19,285 nucleotides of DNA, taken from NCBI GenBank assembly GCA_000697455.1, contig JNET01032718.1, forward strand, positions 1-19,285, written 5' to 3'. This stretch comes from Basidiobolus heterosporus B8920. Its lineage: Eukaryota > Basidiobolomycota > Basidiobolomycetes > Basidiobolales > Basidiobolaceae. Every line of letters begins with the position of its first letter. The stretch's first letter is position 1. The notes beneath the pieces are model-generated. The model had not been told where the DNA came from. It saw nothing but the letters and a program-made list of their open reading frames with translations, and ran no database searches. Of this stretch, positions 1 to 10,983 are shown piece by piece. The position numbers were made by a program, and so were the translations under genes.

Positions 1-201
1 AATCATTTGGTAAAATAACCTTGATTATTTCCTGGTTTGGGCTAAGTTAAAGACCATCATTTTTAGACTGCAAGCATGAATTTACCTCAAGGTCTTTTGA
101 GCCAAGAGAGATGGATCCATTTTTCATAGCGGTGATTATCACTCTAAAGAATATTACGTGTTCAATTATTTTAACCCAGTTCCAAAGGTCACAAGTATGG
201 T

Positions 202-2404
202 TTACTCTTCATTCGCTAGTAGAGCTTTCCAATTTCCGTGTTTGACAAATTCTACAATGTCTATTAGCGAAAACAGTCTCTTCAACTCCCCATTTTCGTC
301 CTACACAGAAATGATCAATTCCAAACGTTACTTGATGTAGTCTTGAATATATATTTACCAGTAATGAGATATTTGAATATAGATGGGCTGGAATTCGATT
401 CGAAAAAATCCTTAGATCGTTTCGGAACGCCTCAATTGCTTCGGTTCTTGCAGAGCAGAGTTCAGAGCTGGACTGAGAAGTGAGGGCATTTTCAATATTA
501 TGTTGATTTATGGAGGAGGCAATGGCCCAAGAAGAAGAGTCAATATCTGGAGTCGGACTTAGTATCTTGACTAGCCTTCGTATTTCTTCACTATTTTTAC
601 TGATACAAACATTAATTACAGTTCATTTGATGACATTGTATGCTACGATTCAATGTATCACCTATCCCCTTCTGTCCTATTAACGACCTCCAGTACCAGT
701 TTTTGTGCATTTTCCAAGTCTCTCATATAAACGTTTTTCTCTACTGCGTGCTCAATAGGGTGTTCTTGTGAGTTTACTCTAAAAGAAAGAGGTTTAATAG
801 AATCCAAAGGCATTGCAAATAGTACGGATTTACCTATGATGTACTGCAAGGCCGAAAAGTTCGTCCTGAACCGAGTGTGAGGCTAGTTCACCCATCATGG
901 ATAGAGAATAGAAGGTGTTTTCATGATGTGAAGAAGATATAACTTTGTTCTGCATCATTAGCAAGAAATATTGGAAGGAATTGTAGTCTGGCAATTACCT
1001 GAGATTACTGGACCACTGAATCCGCGTCCATACTCGCCAATTTTTTTGCCCAAGCCACCGCAGTTATCAGTCAGCTTACCCTCTCGAATTCCCCACAAAC
1101 GCCAATTTCGATCAGATGAACCAGTCGCTAGAATGTCCGGATGAGAATCTGACCATGCCAGCTACCAAGAGAAGCTAAAATTTAGCAACATATCTTTGTC
1201 TCATCGAGTGAGATTACTTACAGATTCCACATGGTTAAAATGCGCATCAATTACAGATACTGGTCCACTGTTGAACCGAATATCCCATAACCTGACTGTA
1301 TGATCATCACCTATGCAGCAATCTATTAGCTTAATAGTGATACATAGATAAATTAGATGGTGCACACCTCCACTAGCAATCCAGTAAGGAATGAATGGAT
1401 TCCATCGAACCTCGTTTACCACGCCATCATGTCCCATCTTAGTTCTCCAAGCCTATTTAGATTAAGCTTAGAGGTAGTCATTGATACTTTCGAGAAGGCA
1501 TTAAATTACCGTTGGTTTTCCATCTTTGCGCATATCGAGCACCGATATAGATTTATCCGCACCTCCAATCGCGAGTAACGGTGCTGAGTGGATAGTCGAG
1601 GGTGCCCACGAAGCATCCAAAATAGTATCTCTAGCTACTTTGTCCGATCTTACGGGGGTGGTCGCATTCTCAGTGTCCCAGAAGTACACTGTATGTCCCA
1701 TGATATCCATAAATTTCTCCTCTGTAGTAAACTCTACCTTTCTTATTCTCGATGTACTTACAAAGTTTCCAGCGGGTGTGATAGATTTACCGACCCGGTG
1801 TTTATACTGAAGCTTGCAAGTCATCCTGAGCTCATTATTCTCCTCCTCTAAGGTGAATAAGTTTGTTACGCCATGATTCCCACCAGAAAGTAGTGCACTA
1901 TCTATCCAAGAAAGAGAGTAAATAGGAGAGGGGGTGGTGAAGCCGCTTAAAATCTAATTTATTTCAGTGCCACCTGTGTTTAATGAATATTCTCAGAATC
2001 TCATTATTTAAGTAGATGCATACCTTAAGTCCAGGTTGTTCTTTTGCCATGTTTTGCTTAACCAACACGAGATTGTTTTCACCAGAGCTATTACCGACAG
2101 CAATCAACGGTCGTTTCTGTATTATCGAGTGTAGAGTTGGTATTTAGCCTCGAGTTATGACTAGATTTATGAGGTGGGCAAGTTACTTGGCATTCGGTTA
2201 AGCAGGTTGCTCTCGGCTCGCCAGGTACACGGGTAAGGGATACCTTGATATGTCTAGAAATACAATGCTATTGGCAAATGCTCAGGATCAAGAGATACTC
2301 TGAAAAACCACTTACCTACGCCCAACTCTGTCCACTGAGTTTCTCCATGCGTCAAAGCCAGATGGAATAGGAATAAAACGTTGAGTATTCTCCAAAACTG
2401 GCAT
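202..2404 (-). CDS. WD40-repeat protein with helical C-terminal tail, family unassigned
   Basis: Spliced minus-strand gene. Exons in order: 2404-2316, 2253-2187, 2116-2024, 1953-1510, 1452-1368, 1310-1222, 1161-999, 942-834, 778-662, 599-359, 300-202. Introns are 55-70 nt, all GT-AG, and the frame closes exactly to 531 aa. The start is the ATG at 2404 (MPVLENTQRF). WD blades are visible: VYFWDTENATTP, then SISVLDMR, then GHDGVVNEVRWNPF leading to GGDDHTVRLWDIR (about residues 238-271), then LAWSDSHPDILATGSSD with WRLWGIR. Residues from about 390 to the end look alpha-helical, charged and Ser-rich, ending FVKHGNWKALLANEE. Family knowledge: WD40 propellers act as protein-interaction platforms. 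I could not assign an orthologue; EIPR1/TSSC1 was considered but the C-terminal half does not match. The gene model is firmer than the function. Splice choices at the 942 and 1953 acceptors were made to keep the frame open. Confidence 0.82.
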
Positions 2405-2898
2405 ATTAAGATAGCGGTTCAATGATATTAGCCAAATAGATATATGGTTTGGTTTCTACTTTAAAAATCTATAATGTATTTAGGAAAGGAGGAAATACTA
2501 CTTTGATACTACAATGGTCTAGGATTTAATGATACTTTGACTTGAGGGTATCGGATATTTAAAAGTATTCGATGCCATACTATCTAGGGTATCACTTAAG
2601 CTTTATTGAAAATGTCGGATCTTCCGGGGAATAAAGCGCATCCAACAAGCGTCTACACATATCTTATAAAGGGGCCAAGCACTCCTGAACATAGCGTCGA
2701 ATGAATGATTGTCCGTGTGTGTCTTTGTATGCATATAGTATATGAATACCAAATCTAAATTAGGTGATTACATGTACATGTTGCAGGAACTTATCCCAAG
2801 TAAATTAATTTGCGCAAGGAAGGGCTCATCGGAATAATTATGCGTGAGGGGGTTTCGAGGTTGGGATCAGGTTGTGCAAGCTTCATACAAAAGCACAT
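2405..2898. promoter_or_regulatory. Spacer upstream of the WD40 gene, downstream of the cyclin gene
   Basis: About 490 nt between the cyclin stop and the WD40 start. No ORF is supported. It should hold the WD40 gene promoter; an AT-rich TATA-like stretch (CATATATC on the minus strand) lies about 35 nt upstream of the ATG. An imperfect 30-nt palindrome sits at 2547-2576, and GGTATC/GATACT words recur between 2500 and 2600. Confidence 0.4.
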
Positions 2899-4156
2899 CT
2901 AGATATTCATGATTTGAACAATCAAGTCTAAACGAGTATTTTAGCTCGCTTCTTTAGTTTGTATCTTTCTTATGAAGTCACTTACTTTTAATTGTCTCCG
3001 AATTCATCACACCCCACATCTTGCACCACTAAGAGTAGATTAGATACCAATACAGGCGAATTCCTCATTAAACATACGTACTTCATGGAAAGGCTGTGGA
3101 TTTGCAACATCCAATGACCGAATGGCTAGATGTACACACGCAAGAGCGATATGAATAGGCGGGTTGGAAAGCATGATAGTCTGACTCCGCAAGCTAACAG
3201 AGAAAATGAGTTGGTTACTGTTAACTTACAATTATTACCATGAAATTGAACGCTACCAATCGTGCACGAAAGCCCAAGCTAACTGAAAAATTGCTTGTAC
3301 CGTTGGATGAGGATCTGCAAATGGACTATGAGCATATACTCTAATACCATCAAATCATTGAAAAGAAAAACCATTGTGCAGTAGTCGGTCCAAGTCGTTC
3401 TCAATTTCGATCTCTTTCCAGTAACACATCCCTTTTAGGATCTTGTTTATCCAGGGATATGGTAACTCGACATCCATATCGAATCTTAGTATCCTAAGTA
3501 CTATTAACTCTGATGACAACAACGAATCCTTCATTTGCCAGTATGCCTATTTATAATGTTAGAGTTTGAAGCACTTGTGATGGAAACTTGTGATTCACCT
3601 CGCCAATACGTAGAGGAGGCTCTGTCGGGTGGAGTATACTAAAACATATAATAATGAGCAAATAGTCTTTGAAAATAACTCAGGAGCTTTCTTCACTTAC
3701 CGGTAGCTTACATTAATAATATCGCGTACCTTGCGGGAAATCTCCGTAATTTTGCAAGCCAAATTAATACAAGTGGTTACAAGTAACTAGACGAACCATT
3801 GAAAATTAGACGATTGAAATCAAGTGGAAATCAAAGTGAAGGGATCAAGTACGTATTCTTCCAACTCATCATAATTTGCTTTCTTATCTTCTTGTTGCTC
3901 TTTTTGCTTTGAAAGTAACCGATTTTGCGAGTGTAATACTCGATAATGCAGTATTATCGCGGTCGCAATAGTAGGTTGAGGGCTTACAAATGAAAGCAAT
4001 TAGAATCTTGAATCTACATAAATGACAGGTAAATCCTCGATCTTACAGTTTGAGTTTCTCTCCAGCAAGAATGATATATTGATAAGGAGACATGCTGGAG
4101 GCGACTTTCTCAGCTGGTTGTAGAGAATCATCGTAAGGACTTTTTTGTTCAGCCAT
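2899..4156 (-). CDS. CCNQ: Cyclin Q (FAM58/cyclin M type), predicted CDK10 partner
   Basis: Spliced minus-strand gene of 260 aa. Exons: 4156-4047, 3982-3853, 3786-3701, 3638-3599, 3546-3372, 3314-3257, 3193-3082, 3028-2986, 2927-2899. Introns are 52-66 nt, all GT-AG. First cyclin box: AGEKLKLPQPTIATAIILHY, then LVTTCINLACKITEISRKVR followed by DIINVSYR. The DIINVS-YR string is a strong cyclin Q signature (human: RDIINVSNRY). Then YWQMKDSLLSSELIVLRILR matches the family's [20 protein letters not shown]. Second box: HIALACVHLAIRSL and WCKMWGVMNSETIKNLIVQI, matching PWWQVFND...IIDNIVSDLIQIY at the human C terminus. The length is close to human CCNQ (248 aa). Cyclin Q activates CDK10 in animals; the same role here is inferred. 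None of the exons was long enough to stand out unspliced, so this gene is easily missed. Confidence 0.87.
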
Positions 4157-4304
4157 GGTAAACTAGATGCCAACCAAAGATAACCAAATATTCATCATTA
4201 TCAAGAATTTGTGACGGCCCTAAAAATTACCATGGTTTTCTTCGAGAATTCATTCTGTTGAATTAACAATCTATCAACAAATTTTCATCAAATGGTCCAG
4301 TAAT

Positions 4305-4310
4305 TTTATT
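4305..4310 (-). promoter_or_regulatory. Poly(A) signal of the DHX29-like gene
   Basis: AATAAA on the minus strand, about 55 nt after the stop codon at 4365-4367. The position fits a polyadenylation signal; the cleavage site is not visible. Confidence 0.5.
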
Positions 4311-4364
4311 GAGCACTGATAATATTCCCATTGACTTGAATTTGCTCTATACAAGATAATTTAC

Positions 4365-7300
4365 TTATTTCTTGACTGTTTCTTTGGATATCAATATTTT
4401 GACTAATAATTGTAACCACCATTCTTGCTCCTCTGATAGAGGGGCGTTAGGGTTATAGATCCGCTGCGCAAGAATCAAGTCCAGTTGATGCTGAATCCAT
4501 TTGAATATGACAGCAGTTCGTGCAAAGCACTTGAAATGGATCCAACTGTTGACAGATAGAAGTTGGATGTCATGCTAGATTGATTCAGAAAATATTGAGC
4601 AAGAATGGCTTAAGATAACCGAAACCTATTAGAAATACCTTAATGTCCAGCTTGTCTCCGAAAAGAACGACAGAATATTGGTCCACAGCACTTGTTTCCC
4701 AGACAAATACTTTACTGGATTTCATTAGAGTATGGTAAACAAACCAGTTACTGGAGTAAATGGGATCTGAACCGCGTGGTCGGTAGTTGACAGAGGAGGG
4801 ATGAATAAACACTGAGTCTTCATTAGGGCCAGTGGTATATTGACGAGTATCCGCGTGGTAGCGAACAATGTTGGGATATAAACCAGCGGTTATTACAGCG
4901 GTTATCACTGATACGTAGCCAGTATATGTATTGAAGCATTCAGGGACCTGACAAAATACAACTCTCTTGCTGTACCCGCTTCTAAAAAGAAATCTTAGGT
5001 TTACGTGTATATGCGATGAAAAATTCGAGTACTAACCGAGCTAGACTTCGAGTGTTCTCTTCATCAAGTTGGACGAAACCAATAGAGACTAGTAATCGAA
5101 GAAATTGATTTTTCATCTCCTCAATCATGCAAAGAGTTTGATGATTTAGGAAATATTTGTTGCAGAAAGATATGATTGTCCCAGGTTTGTTGGTGAAGGC
5201 GTTCCTCCAAGCACAGTAGGCATTATAGATAGTCATAAAATCAGAGTCATCTGAATGAAAACGTCAACAAAACTCTAGTGAGGAGCTCAAACGTAAGAGA
5301 AAAAACCTACCACTCTTAAAAGATTCTCTTGCTGCATCGGCTTCAGCAGCTTTGTCAAAAGGTCGATTAAATGGGCTTTTGAAGCTCAACGAGGCAGCTA
5401 TGGTAAGAATCGGGTCCAGACACTTGAATATAGCTCCATACAAGATCATTTTTCCAATGTGGACACTAACAGGGAGATGGGAGAGATGAACACCGAGTGT
5501 GGTGAGCTCATTGGTTTCTGGCAATAGAGCACCGACCTTGATTGAAAGTGCTACGGTTAATAGGTTTCGATGATTTCTCCAGAATGTGAAATTTACTGAC
5601 CTCCTCCAACACACCGACGGCGTTCAATATGGCTGTTTTAGAAGGCGGATCAATGGCCATCTCAAGGAACTCAACGATGTCACCAAACTCGTAGACTTTT
5701 ACCCTCAAACACAGCTCTTCAAGGGGCAATCTCATAATCTCTGGCGCCTGATAATCAGCCATCTACAAGGGTTTTGTTAGTGAATACACCGTGTGCTTTC
5801 TGGATCGAAGTGGATGTACCTTGCTCTCAAACCGATTTCTGGTGAAAAGATGATAGCAGAGACCTTCTTGCACTCTCCCAGCACGACCTCGTCTCTGACG
5901 GGCATTAGCTTTGGCTACAAATTCCTCTTGTAAGCTGGTGATTCTTCGCTTTTCATCGAATCTTGATTGAAATCAACGGTTAGAAAATCGGCTGAAAACC
6001 CTCATAACAATCACCTACTTGATAGCTTTCACTTTTCCGGTGTCAATCACGATCGTGACGTCGGGAATGGTAATACCTATCGTAAGCAGAGTTAGCAATC
6101 GCTACTCCTCGAGTAGAGAAGTTCTGGCCTACCTGTCTCTGCGATATTTGTAGAGATGACGATCTTCCTGACATTGGGTGGCGGAATATCAAACACCGCT
6201 TGCTGGTTGTCGGATGAAATGGTAGAATGTAAAGGCCAAATGATGAATTTAGTGGAGTCCGAGAATCTGTGATCAGCCATCAACTGATCGTACAGTTTTC
6301 GAATTTCAGGCATACCGGGAAGAAAGATCAAGATGGCCCCGTTGGGTATCTCAGCTGATTCGCTTTCGAAACAAATTCGATTTAGTAGCAAAATGATCAG
6401 TTCATAATTGATCTTGTAAGGATCCATTCGTCTAAGGACGTTCTTGGTGGCAGATGAGTAGAGGGCGACCTCCTCATCGTCCAAATCATCAGCTTCAAGG
6501 CCATCTCCAGGCTCCTCTTCCCACTGCAGTCGAATGGTTTGTTGGGAGCCATGTTTCCCTGCAACAGTAATTGTGCCCTCGTCTACTATAGCGTAAGAAA
6601 ACACTTCCATTTATGATAGAAGGAACAAAACTAACCGTGACGTATCTTCTGAATCCTACGGGCATATTCTGACTCTTCCTCTAGCATGTACTCTATAATT
6701 GGGCGGGTCAGCATGCCAGCAGCAATATTGGAACGAGAGTTAGCTCCATACCTGTTTCTTCAATAACATCTTCCAAGAACTTGACTTCGACTGGGAATGT
6801 TCTTCCAGGAACTTCAATCACTGGACAGTTAGCGAAGTATTGTGAGAACCGAGGAGTATTCATAGTGGCACTCATTAAGATAACTCTGTCGAATAGATCT
6901 CAGGTTAGTTACAATCTCGAGGAGCGGCTAGCTTTCTTTACCTACTTCAAATCCGGTCGAGCACTAAGCAGCTTTTTCAAGACAATCAACAAAAAGTCTG
7001 CTTCAAGGGTACGTTCCTGGACCTCGTCAATGACAATATGAGAAATCCCATCCAAGTTACGGTCACTTTCCAACCGTCTAAGCAATATCCCGGTTGTACA
7101 GAATACGAGCAAATTGGCATCAGAAACCTTGGAGCCAAGCCTGATTTGATATCCAACATAACCGTCCTTGGTTCCTAGCGAGTTCTTACCATCTCCTAGT
7201 TCGTGGGAAACTCTCTGAGCAATCGAAATGGCCGAGATACGTCGGGGCTGTGTACAAAATACTTTGCATCGGTCACCTTTACCCGAGGCGACCATACTCT

Positions 7301-9227
7301 CAACGATGAATTGAGGTACCTGAGTACTCTTACCGCAACCAGTATCACCGCTAATAATGACTACTTGGTTCTTTTCAATTAGTTCCAGAATCTCTTGGCG
7401 ATAGGAGTGAACTGGGAGCGCTTTTCGTGTTTCCAGAATATTCTGGTAAGGCTTCCTAGATATCCGGGTTTCAAAATTGGTTTGAAGGTGCTTCGCAGAT
7501 AGATTGTTCTCCCCACGTGGCGCATCCTGGTTAACAAAGTTCTTGGAACGAGTAGGGATCAAGTCTTGAGGCAATGTGGGGCTTTTCATAGCCATGATTT
7601 CATCGGCTAAAGCTTGCAGAAATTCTAGACGTCTTCGGTTGGTTTCTTCACTTATATTTCGATTCTCCTCCTCTTTCTTTTCATCCCATTCAGCCCATAA
7701 TTTCTTGAACGGAGGTGGAAGAACACGGTATAAGGGCAATTTACTGAGCCCATAGAGTGCAAGTGTCGCAACATAGTTCTCAGCCCCTTTGAATGTCGTA
7801 CAACTTACATCTGTCATCTTGAAATTGCGGGACATGCCATTGTGGTACTTGATGTCAACGCTCGCTTGATTTCCGGTGGTATTTTTGATACGATGAAATG
7901 TTATAAGAGTCCGTTTATCTTCCTTGAGACACATTTCACTTAGTAGATCCTTTGGGGATTTACCGCTCCAGTTTGTGTAGCCAACATCGATCGTAGTAAT
8001 CTTAAGAGTATTCCCAGACGCAACGACTGAACTACAAGTCTCCTCGGTTTCATTGTCGTCGAACAAGTCAAATATCTCCTCATTTCCCTCGTCTTCACTT
8101 GATTCCTCCTTTTCCTGAATTTTGGGCAACGGTGCTTTAGTCTTCTCTTTCATCTCATTCCACATGTTCTGCTGAGCTATCGAAAATGCCTGCTGGCCCT
8201 TCTTTTCGTCAAAGAAATAGTCGCTTTGCAGCACTTCCATATCACTTTTCAGCTTTCGGATGACTTTATTGATCGTCACTTCTTCTTCTTTGTTTTTGGC
8301 CTTTTTGGCTTTTGCTAAAAGCTGCTGTTGATTAAGATGCTCTAACTTAAGTTTAGCATGCTTTTGATGAATATCTTCCTCTGTTTCTTCTTCGGAACTA
8401 TCGAAATAAGCGGCATTAAGGATTCTGGATTTGAGATCGGAATCGACCTTACTGTTCGGAGGTTTGACATCCATAATCGGCTCATCCTCTTCCACGTCTT
8501 CTTCCTCTCCATGGCTTAATTCCTCCCATGAGCTCTTTATCGTATTTTCGGAAGAGACCTCTATCGTTTCTCTAGTGCGATTATTAGCCACTGGCGCAAC
8601 AACGCTCACTTTAAAATCTTCCTCGAAGTGGGCCTTATCTCTAAATTTTATGGGAAGGTCTTCAAACTTTAAATGCAAACATAGCCAATCCATAGCTTTT
8701 GATATTTCAGTGGCTTTTGACATTTTCATGCCTTCCTGTACAATATCCTCTTTAAAGCCTAACTCTAGCAAAGTCAGGTAGATAAAATTGAGATTCGATA
8801 ATACATCTTCCTTGGATTGAAGATCATTCCTGGGTGAAGTCAATTCATTCCAGGGGCATTTTTCTGTTGACTCTTTTATCGCTTTAACCGCCTCGTGCTC
8901 AATCTCCGAAGAGAGTTGAAGTAATGGTGGCGACAAGATCTTACTTTTTTCTAAAACTCGAGTCTTTACAAAAGTGTCCACCTTGAATTTACTAAGATCA
9001 GCAAGTTTCTTGGCTAAAACATTGATCTCGTTTTCAATAGGATTTTGTTTATCTTCTGCTGGAAGTGGCTTACTCTGCTCAACCTCCACTTTTTCTGGTA
9101 CCGGCGGGGGAACAGATTCTACTGTAATCGGATCAACCTTGACTTCTTCCTCTTTGATAACCTTGGCTATGCTAGTGGTGGCATAACCCCGATTGACGGG
9201 CTTCAATTTGGTCTTCTTTTTCGCCAT
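4365..9227 (-). CDS. DHX29: DEAH-box RNA helicase, DHX29 orthologue
   Basis: Spliced minus-strand gene, 1426 aa. Exons: 9227-6946, 6885-6752, 6692-6636, 6585-6133, 6076-6019, 5961-5820, 5762-5601, 5536-5311, 5250-5037, 4981-4639, 4574-4365; introns 50-64 nt. N terminus: Lys-rich start ([10 protein letters not shown]), a UBA-like helix region about residues 150-200 ([12 protein letters not shown], like DHX29 HSALDWLCLNL), acidic coiled segments, then [11 protein letters not shown] and a dsRBM-like region (about 415-520). Helicase core: motif [10 protein letters not shown] (627-635), Ia TQPRRISA, motif II DEVQ (734-737), [25 protein letters not shown]. The HA2 and OB-fold tail runs from [14 protein letters not shown] through [11 protein letters not shown] to [17 protein letters not shown]29 binds the 40S subunit and helps scanning through structured 5' leaders; function here is inferred from the match. 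Odd point: motif II has Gln for His. A DHX57-type relative is less likely, given the N-terminal architecture. Confidence 0.95.
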
Positions 9228-9452
9228 AACGCAGGAGTAGCCTAATGCTGACCAAATAGGTAAGTATGATCACCCTTTCTCAAAGCATCAGATCAACACC
9301 TATATTCATGATGAATCGTACCTTACTCTTACCTAACCCTGAAAAATCAATTTGCTTGATGATGTATTAGGGTTGGTTTCTAATATCTGTATATATACAT
9401 GCTCAGGTGCTATGTACTGCTGATCTTCATTAAACAGCAACGGATATTGAAC

Positions 9453-9500
9453 GGGAATGTTGATTAGCAATATGAATGGGAATGCTGATTCGCAATATTA
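9453..9500. repeat. Imperfect 25-nt tandem duplication
   Basis: Two head-to-tail copies: GGGAATGTTGATTAGCAATA (from 9453) and GGGAATGCTGATTCGCAATA (from 9478). They differ at two positions over the first 20 nt. They lie in the divergent spacer, about 225 nt upstream of the helicase start. Confidence 0.75.
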
Positions 9501-9613
9501 TCCAGGAACATCTCACCAAACACCATTCAAATGGAAGAAAAAGAAACGCAAACATTAGGCTAGAAATGATCGCTCTGTAACCAATGAAACACTAGAAAAC
9601 TGACGAAACACTA

Positions 9614-9634
9614 CCCACTGCCCACTGCCCACTA
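9614..9634. repeat. Three tandem CCCACTG/A heptamers
   Basis: CCCACTG, CCCACTG and CCCACTA follow each other without gaps. This is a short tandem array in the divergent spacer with no known role. Confidence 0.7.
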
Positions 9635-10152
9635 CCTTCCACCGCATCAACCCATTCTTATAGCCCCTTGATCTCCATCATGGAATAATTCGGACTTCGA
9701 CACTATAATGATCAACAATGGCAATCTCTTGTGAGGCAACAACAGGCAACAATCATACGGTTAGTCAATCTCAAGGACAGGTTTCATATGAATCGTCGGA
9801 AGTTTCTATCTTGGATGAATTGAAACAAATCACTCAATAAACTATTCTATTAGTAAGAGAGAGAGGTTTGAATGAAGTTGAAACTGCTAGTCATATGCGT
9901 TCATATAAATGAAATCCAACTCTACTAGTACCAGACGATGCATTAATCTCTTTTTCTACATATAACACGAACCTGCCTCCCCTCCAGCTTTCCACTCGTT
10001 GGCACTGCATCTCCCATCTAAACCAATCAATTAACATCATAGCCCCTGGCAGATAGTCCTACTTCTTGCATTGTTGCGCTTACATTCGTACTCCCTTGAT
10101 AAAGCCTGAAGAGCATCTCGGTTGTGAAAAGGTTTCTTTTCATTCATACCAA

Positions 10153-10830
10153 ATGGTGGAATATGGTCGTTCACAGCATCCTTCCCATTTGAAAAAGCCT
10201 CAGTTAGACCCTTCCCATGCTCCTACGTTTTCTAGCTCAACTAGTTCTTTACTAACCACGTACCACCCAGCACTCAACCCCAAAATGATGGAGTCCATTA
10301 CTCAGATGGAACCAGCGTATGGACCAGGATCAGTCGAATATGAGCTGGCTGCTGATTATGTTCGTAGTTCTACTAAATCCAGAATACCAACACTATGGGG
10401 GACGGACATCCCAAACGCCTCAGTCAAATCATTTCACCAAACAGAGCCTAGTTCCTTAAGTAAACACTCAATCGTAATCACTAATCCAACAAATACCTTC
10501 CGCTCAGCCTCCACCACCTTTTTCCCCTACATCGTGAATCATGACGAGTCTCATTACTACTGGGGAAGAGACATCGAAGAGAATGATGAGACTGCCTTAG
10601 TGTACAAGGAACATGTGGGCATCCCAAAAGGCGCTTTGTTGTTTCTATTTGGATTCTTGATCTTTCCATTGTGGTGGATAGGCGCCATCTACCCTAGAGC
10701 CCCACGCACAAAACCGCAGCACAGATGGAAGATATACAATCGCATGGCATCGGTCTGCTCCCTTCCTCTGTTAGGCTTCATCATAGGCCTGGTTGTCTGG
10801 GACATCAACAAATATCAAACTCATTCTTAG
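10153..10830 (+). CDS. Two-span membrane protein with Ser/Thr-rich N terminus, unknown function
   Basis: Intronless 225-aa ORF from the first ATG in frame (MVEYGRSQHP). The frame is open upstream to 10066 but has no ATG there, so that extension is doubtful unless a spliced leader exon supplies a start. Residues 1-150 are polar and rich in Ser, Thr, Pro and His, with no recognised domain; a conserved-looking YYWGRD lies just before the membrane part. Two hydrophobic spans follow: ALLFLFGFLIFPLWWIGAIY (about 157-178) and SVCSLPLLGFIIGLVVWDI (about 196-215), joined by a basic loop with HRWKIYNRM. Family knowledge: fungi have Ser-rich proteins with a similar FLFGF...PLWWIGA...RW...NRxMS C-terminal hairpin, mostly uncharacterised. 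It is convergent with the alpha-arrestin gene (154 nt between stops). No function is claimed. Confidence 0.7.
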   Translation: MVEYGRSQHPSHLKKPQLDPSHAPTFSSSTSSLLTTYHPALNPKMMESITQMEPAYGPGSVEYELAADYVRSSTKSRIPTLWGTDIPNASVKSFHQTEPSSLSKHSIVITNPTNTFRSASTTFFPYIVNHDESHYYWGRDIEENDETALVYKEHVGIPKGALLFLFGFLIFPLWWIGAIYPRAPRTKPQHRWKIYNRMASVCSLPLLGFIIGLVVWDINKYQTHS

Positions 10831-10906
10831 AGTTTGCGTACATTCATTAAAATTCATGTAAATTTTTTCAGTCATCATCCTGCAATTCTACTATACACAA
10901 AATATA

Positions 10907-10912
10907 TTTATT
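10907..10912 (-). promoter_or_regulatory. Poly(A) signal of the alpha-arrestin gene
   Basis: AATAAA on the minus strand, about 72 nt past the arrestin stop codon, inside the short convergent spacer. Confidence 0.5.
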
Positions 10913-10983
10913 GGAAGAGAAATATACATCATAAATACAAGGCTGAATTGCACAACAAAGCTGAATCCCGCATTAAGGCTAGA

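Larger units (their letters stand above)
9228..10152. promoter_or_regulatory. Divergent spacer between the DHX29-like gene and a membrane-protein gene
   Basis: About 925 nt with no supported ORF apart from a possible N-terminal extension from 10066 that has no ATG. It must hold both promoters. A TATA-like TATAA lies at 9961-9965, with a pyrimidine-rich stretch just after it (CTGCCTCCCCTCCAGC). A 25-nt unit is duplicated at 9453-9500, and CCCACTR occurs three times in a row at 9614-9634. An upstream leader exon for the plus-strand gene is possible but not shown. Confidence 0.4.

Noticed and set aside
1-201. A further gene at the left edge
   Set aside because: The open stretch at 158-340 is antisense to the WD40 3' exon; the edge shows only its 3' flank.
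202-2404. Assignment of the WD40 protein to EIPR1/TSSC1
   Set aside because: The GGDDHTVRLWDIR blades fit any WD40 family, and the C-terminal half shows none of the EIPR1 landmarks.
8431-9245. Several plus-strand open stretches opposite the helicase first exon
   Set aside because: They are antisense shadows of a long, clearly coding exon; their Ser/Leu-rich composition mirrors the Glu/Lys-rich sense strand.
10066-10152. N-terminal extension of the membrane protein from a TTG
   Set aside because: Eukaryotic nuclear genes rarely start at TTG; the first ATG at 10153 was used instead.
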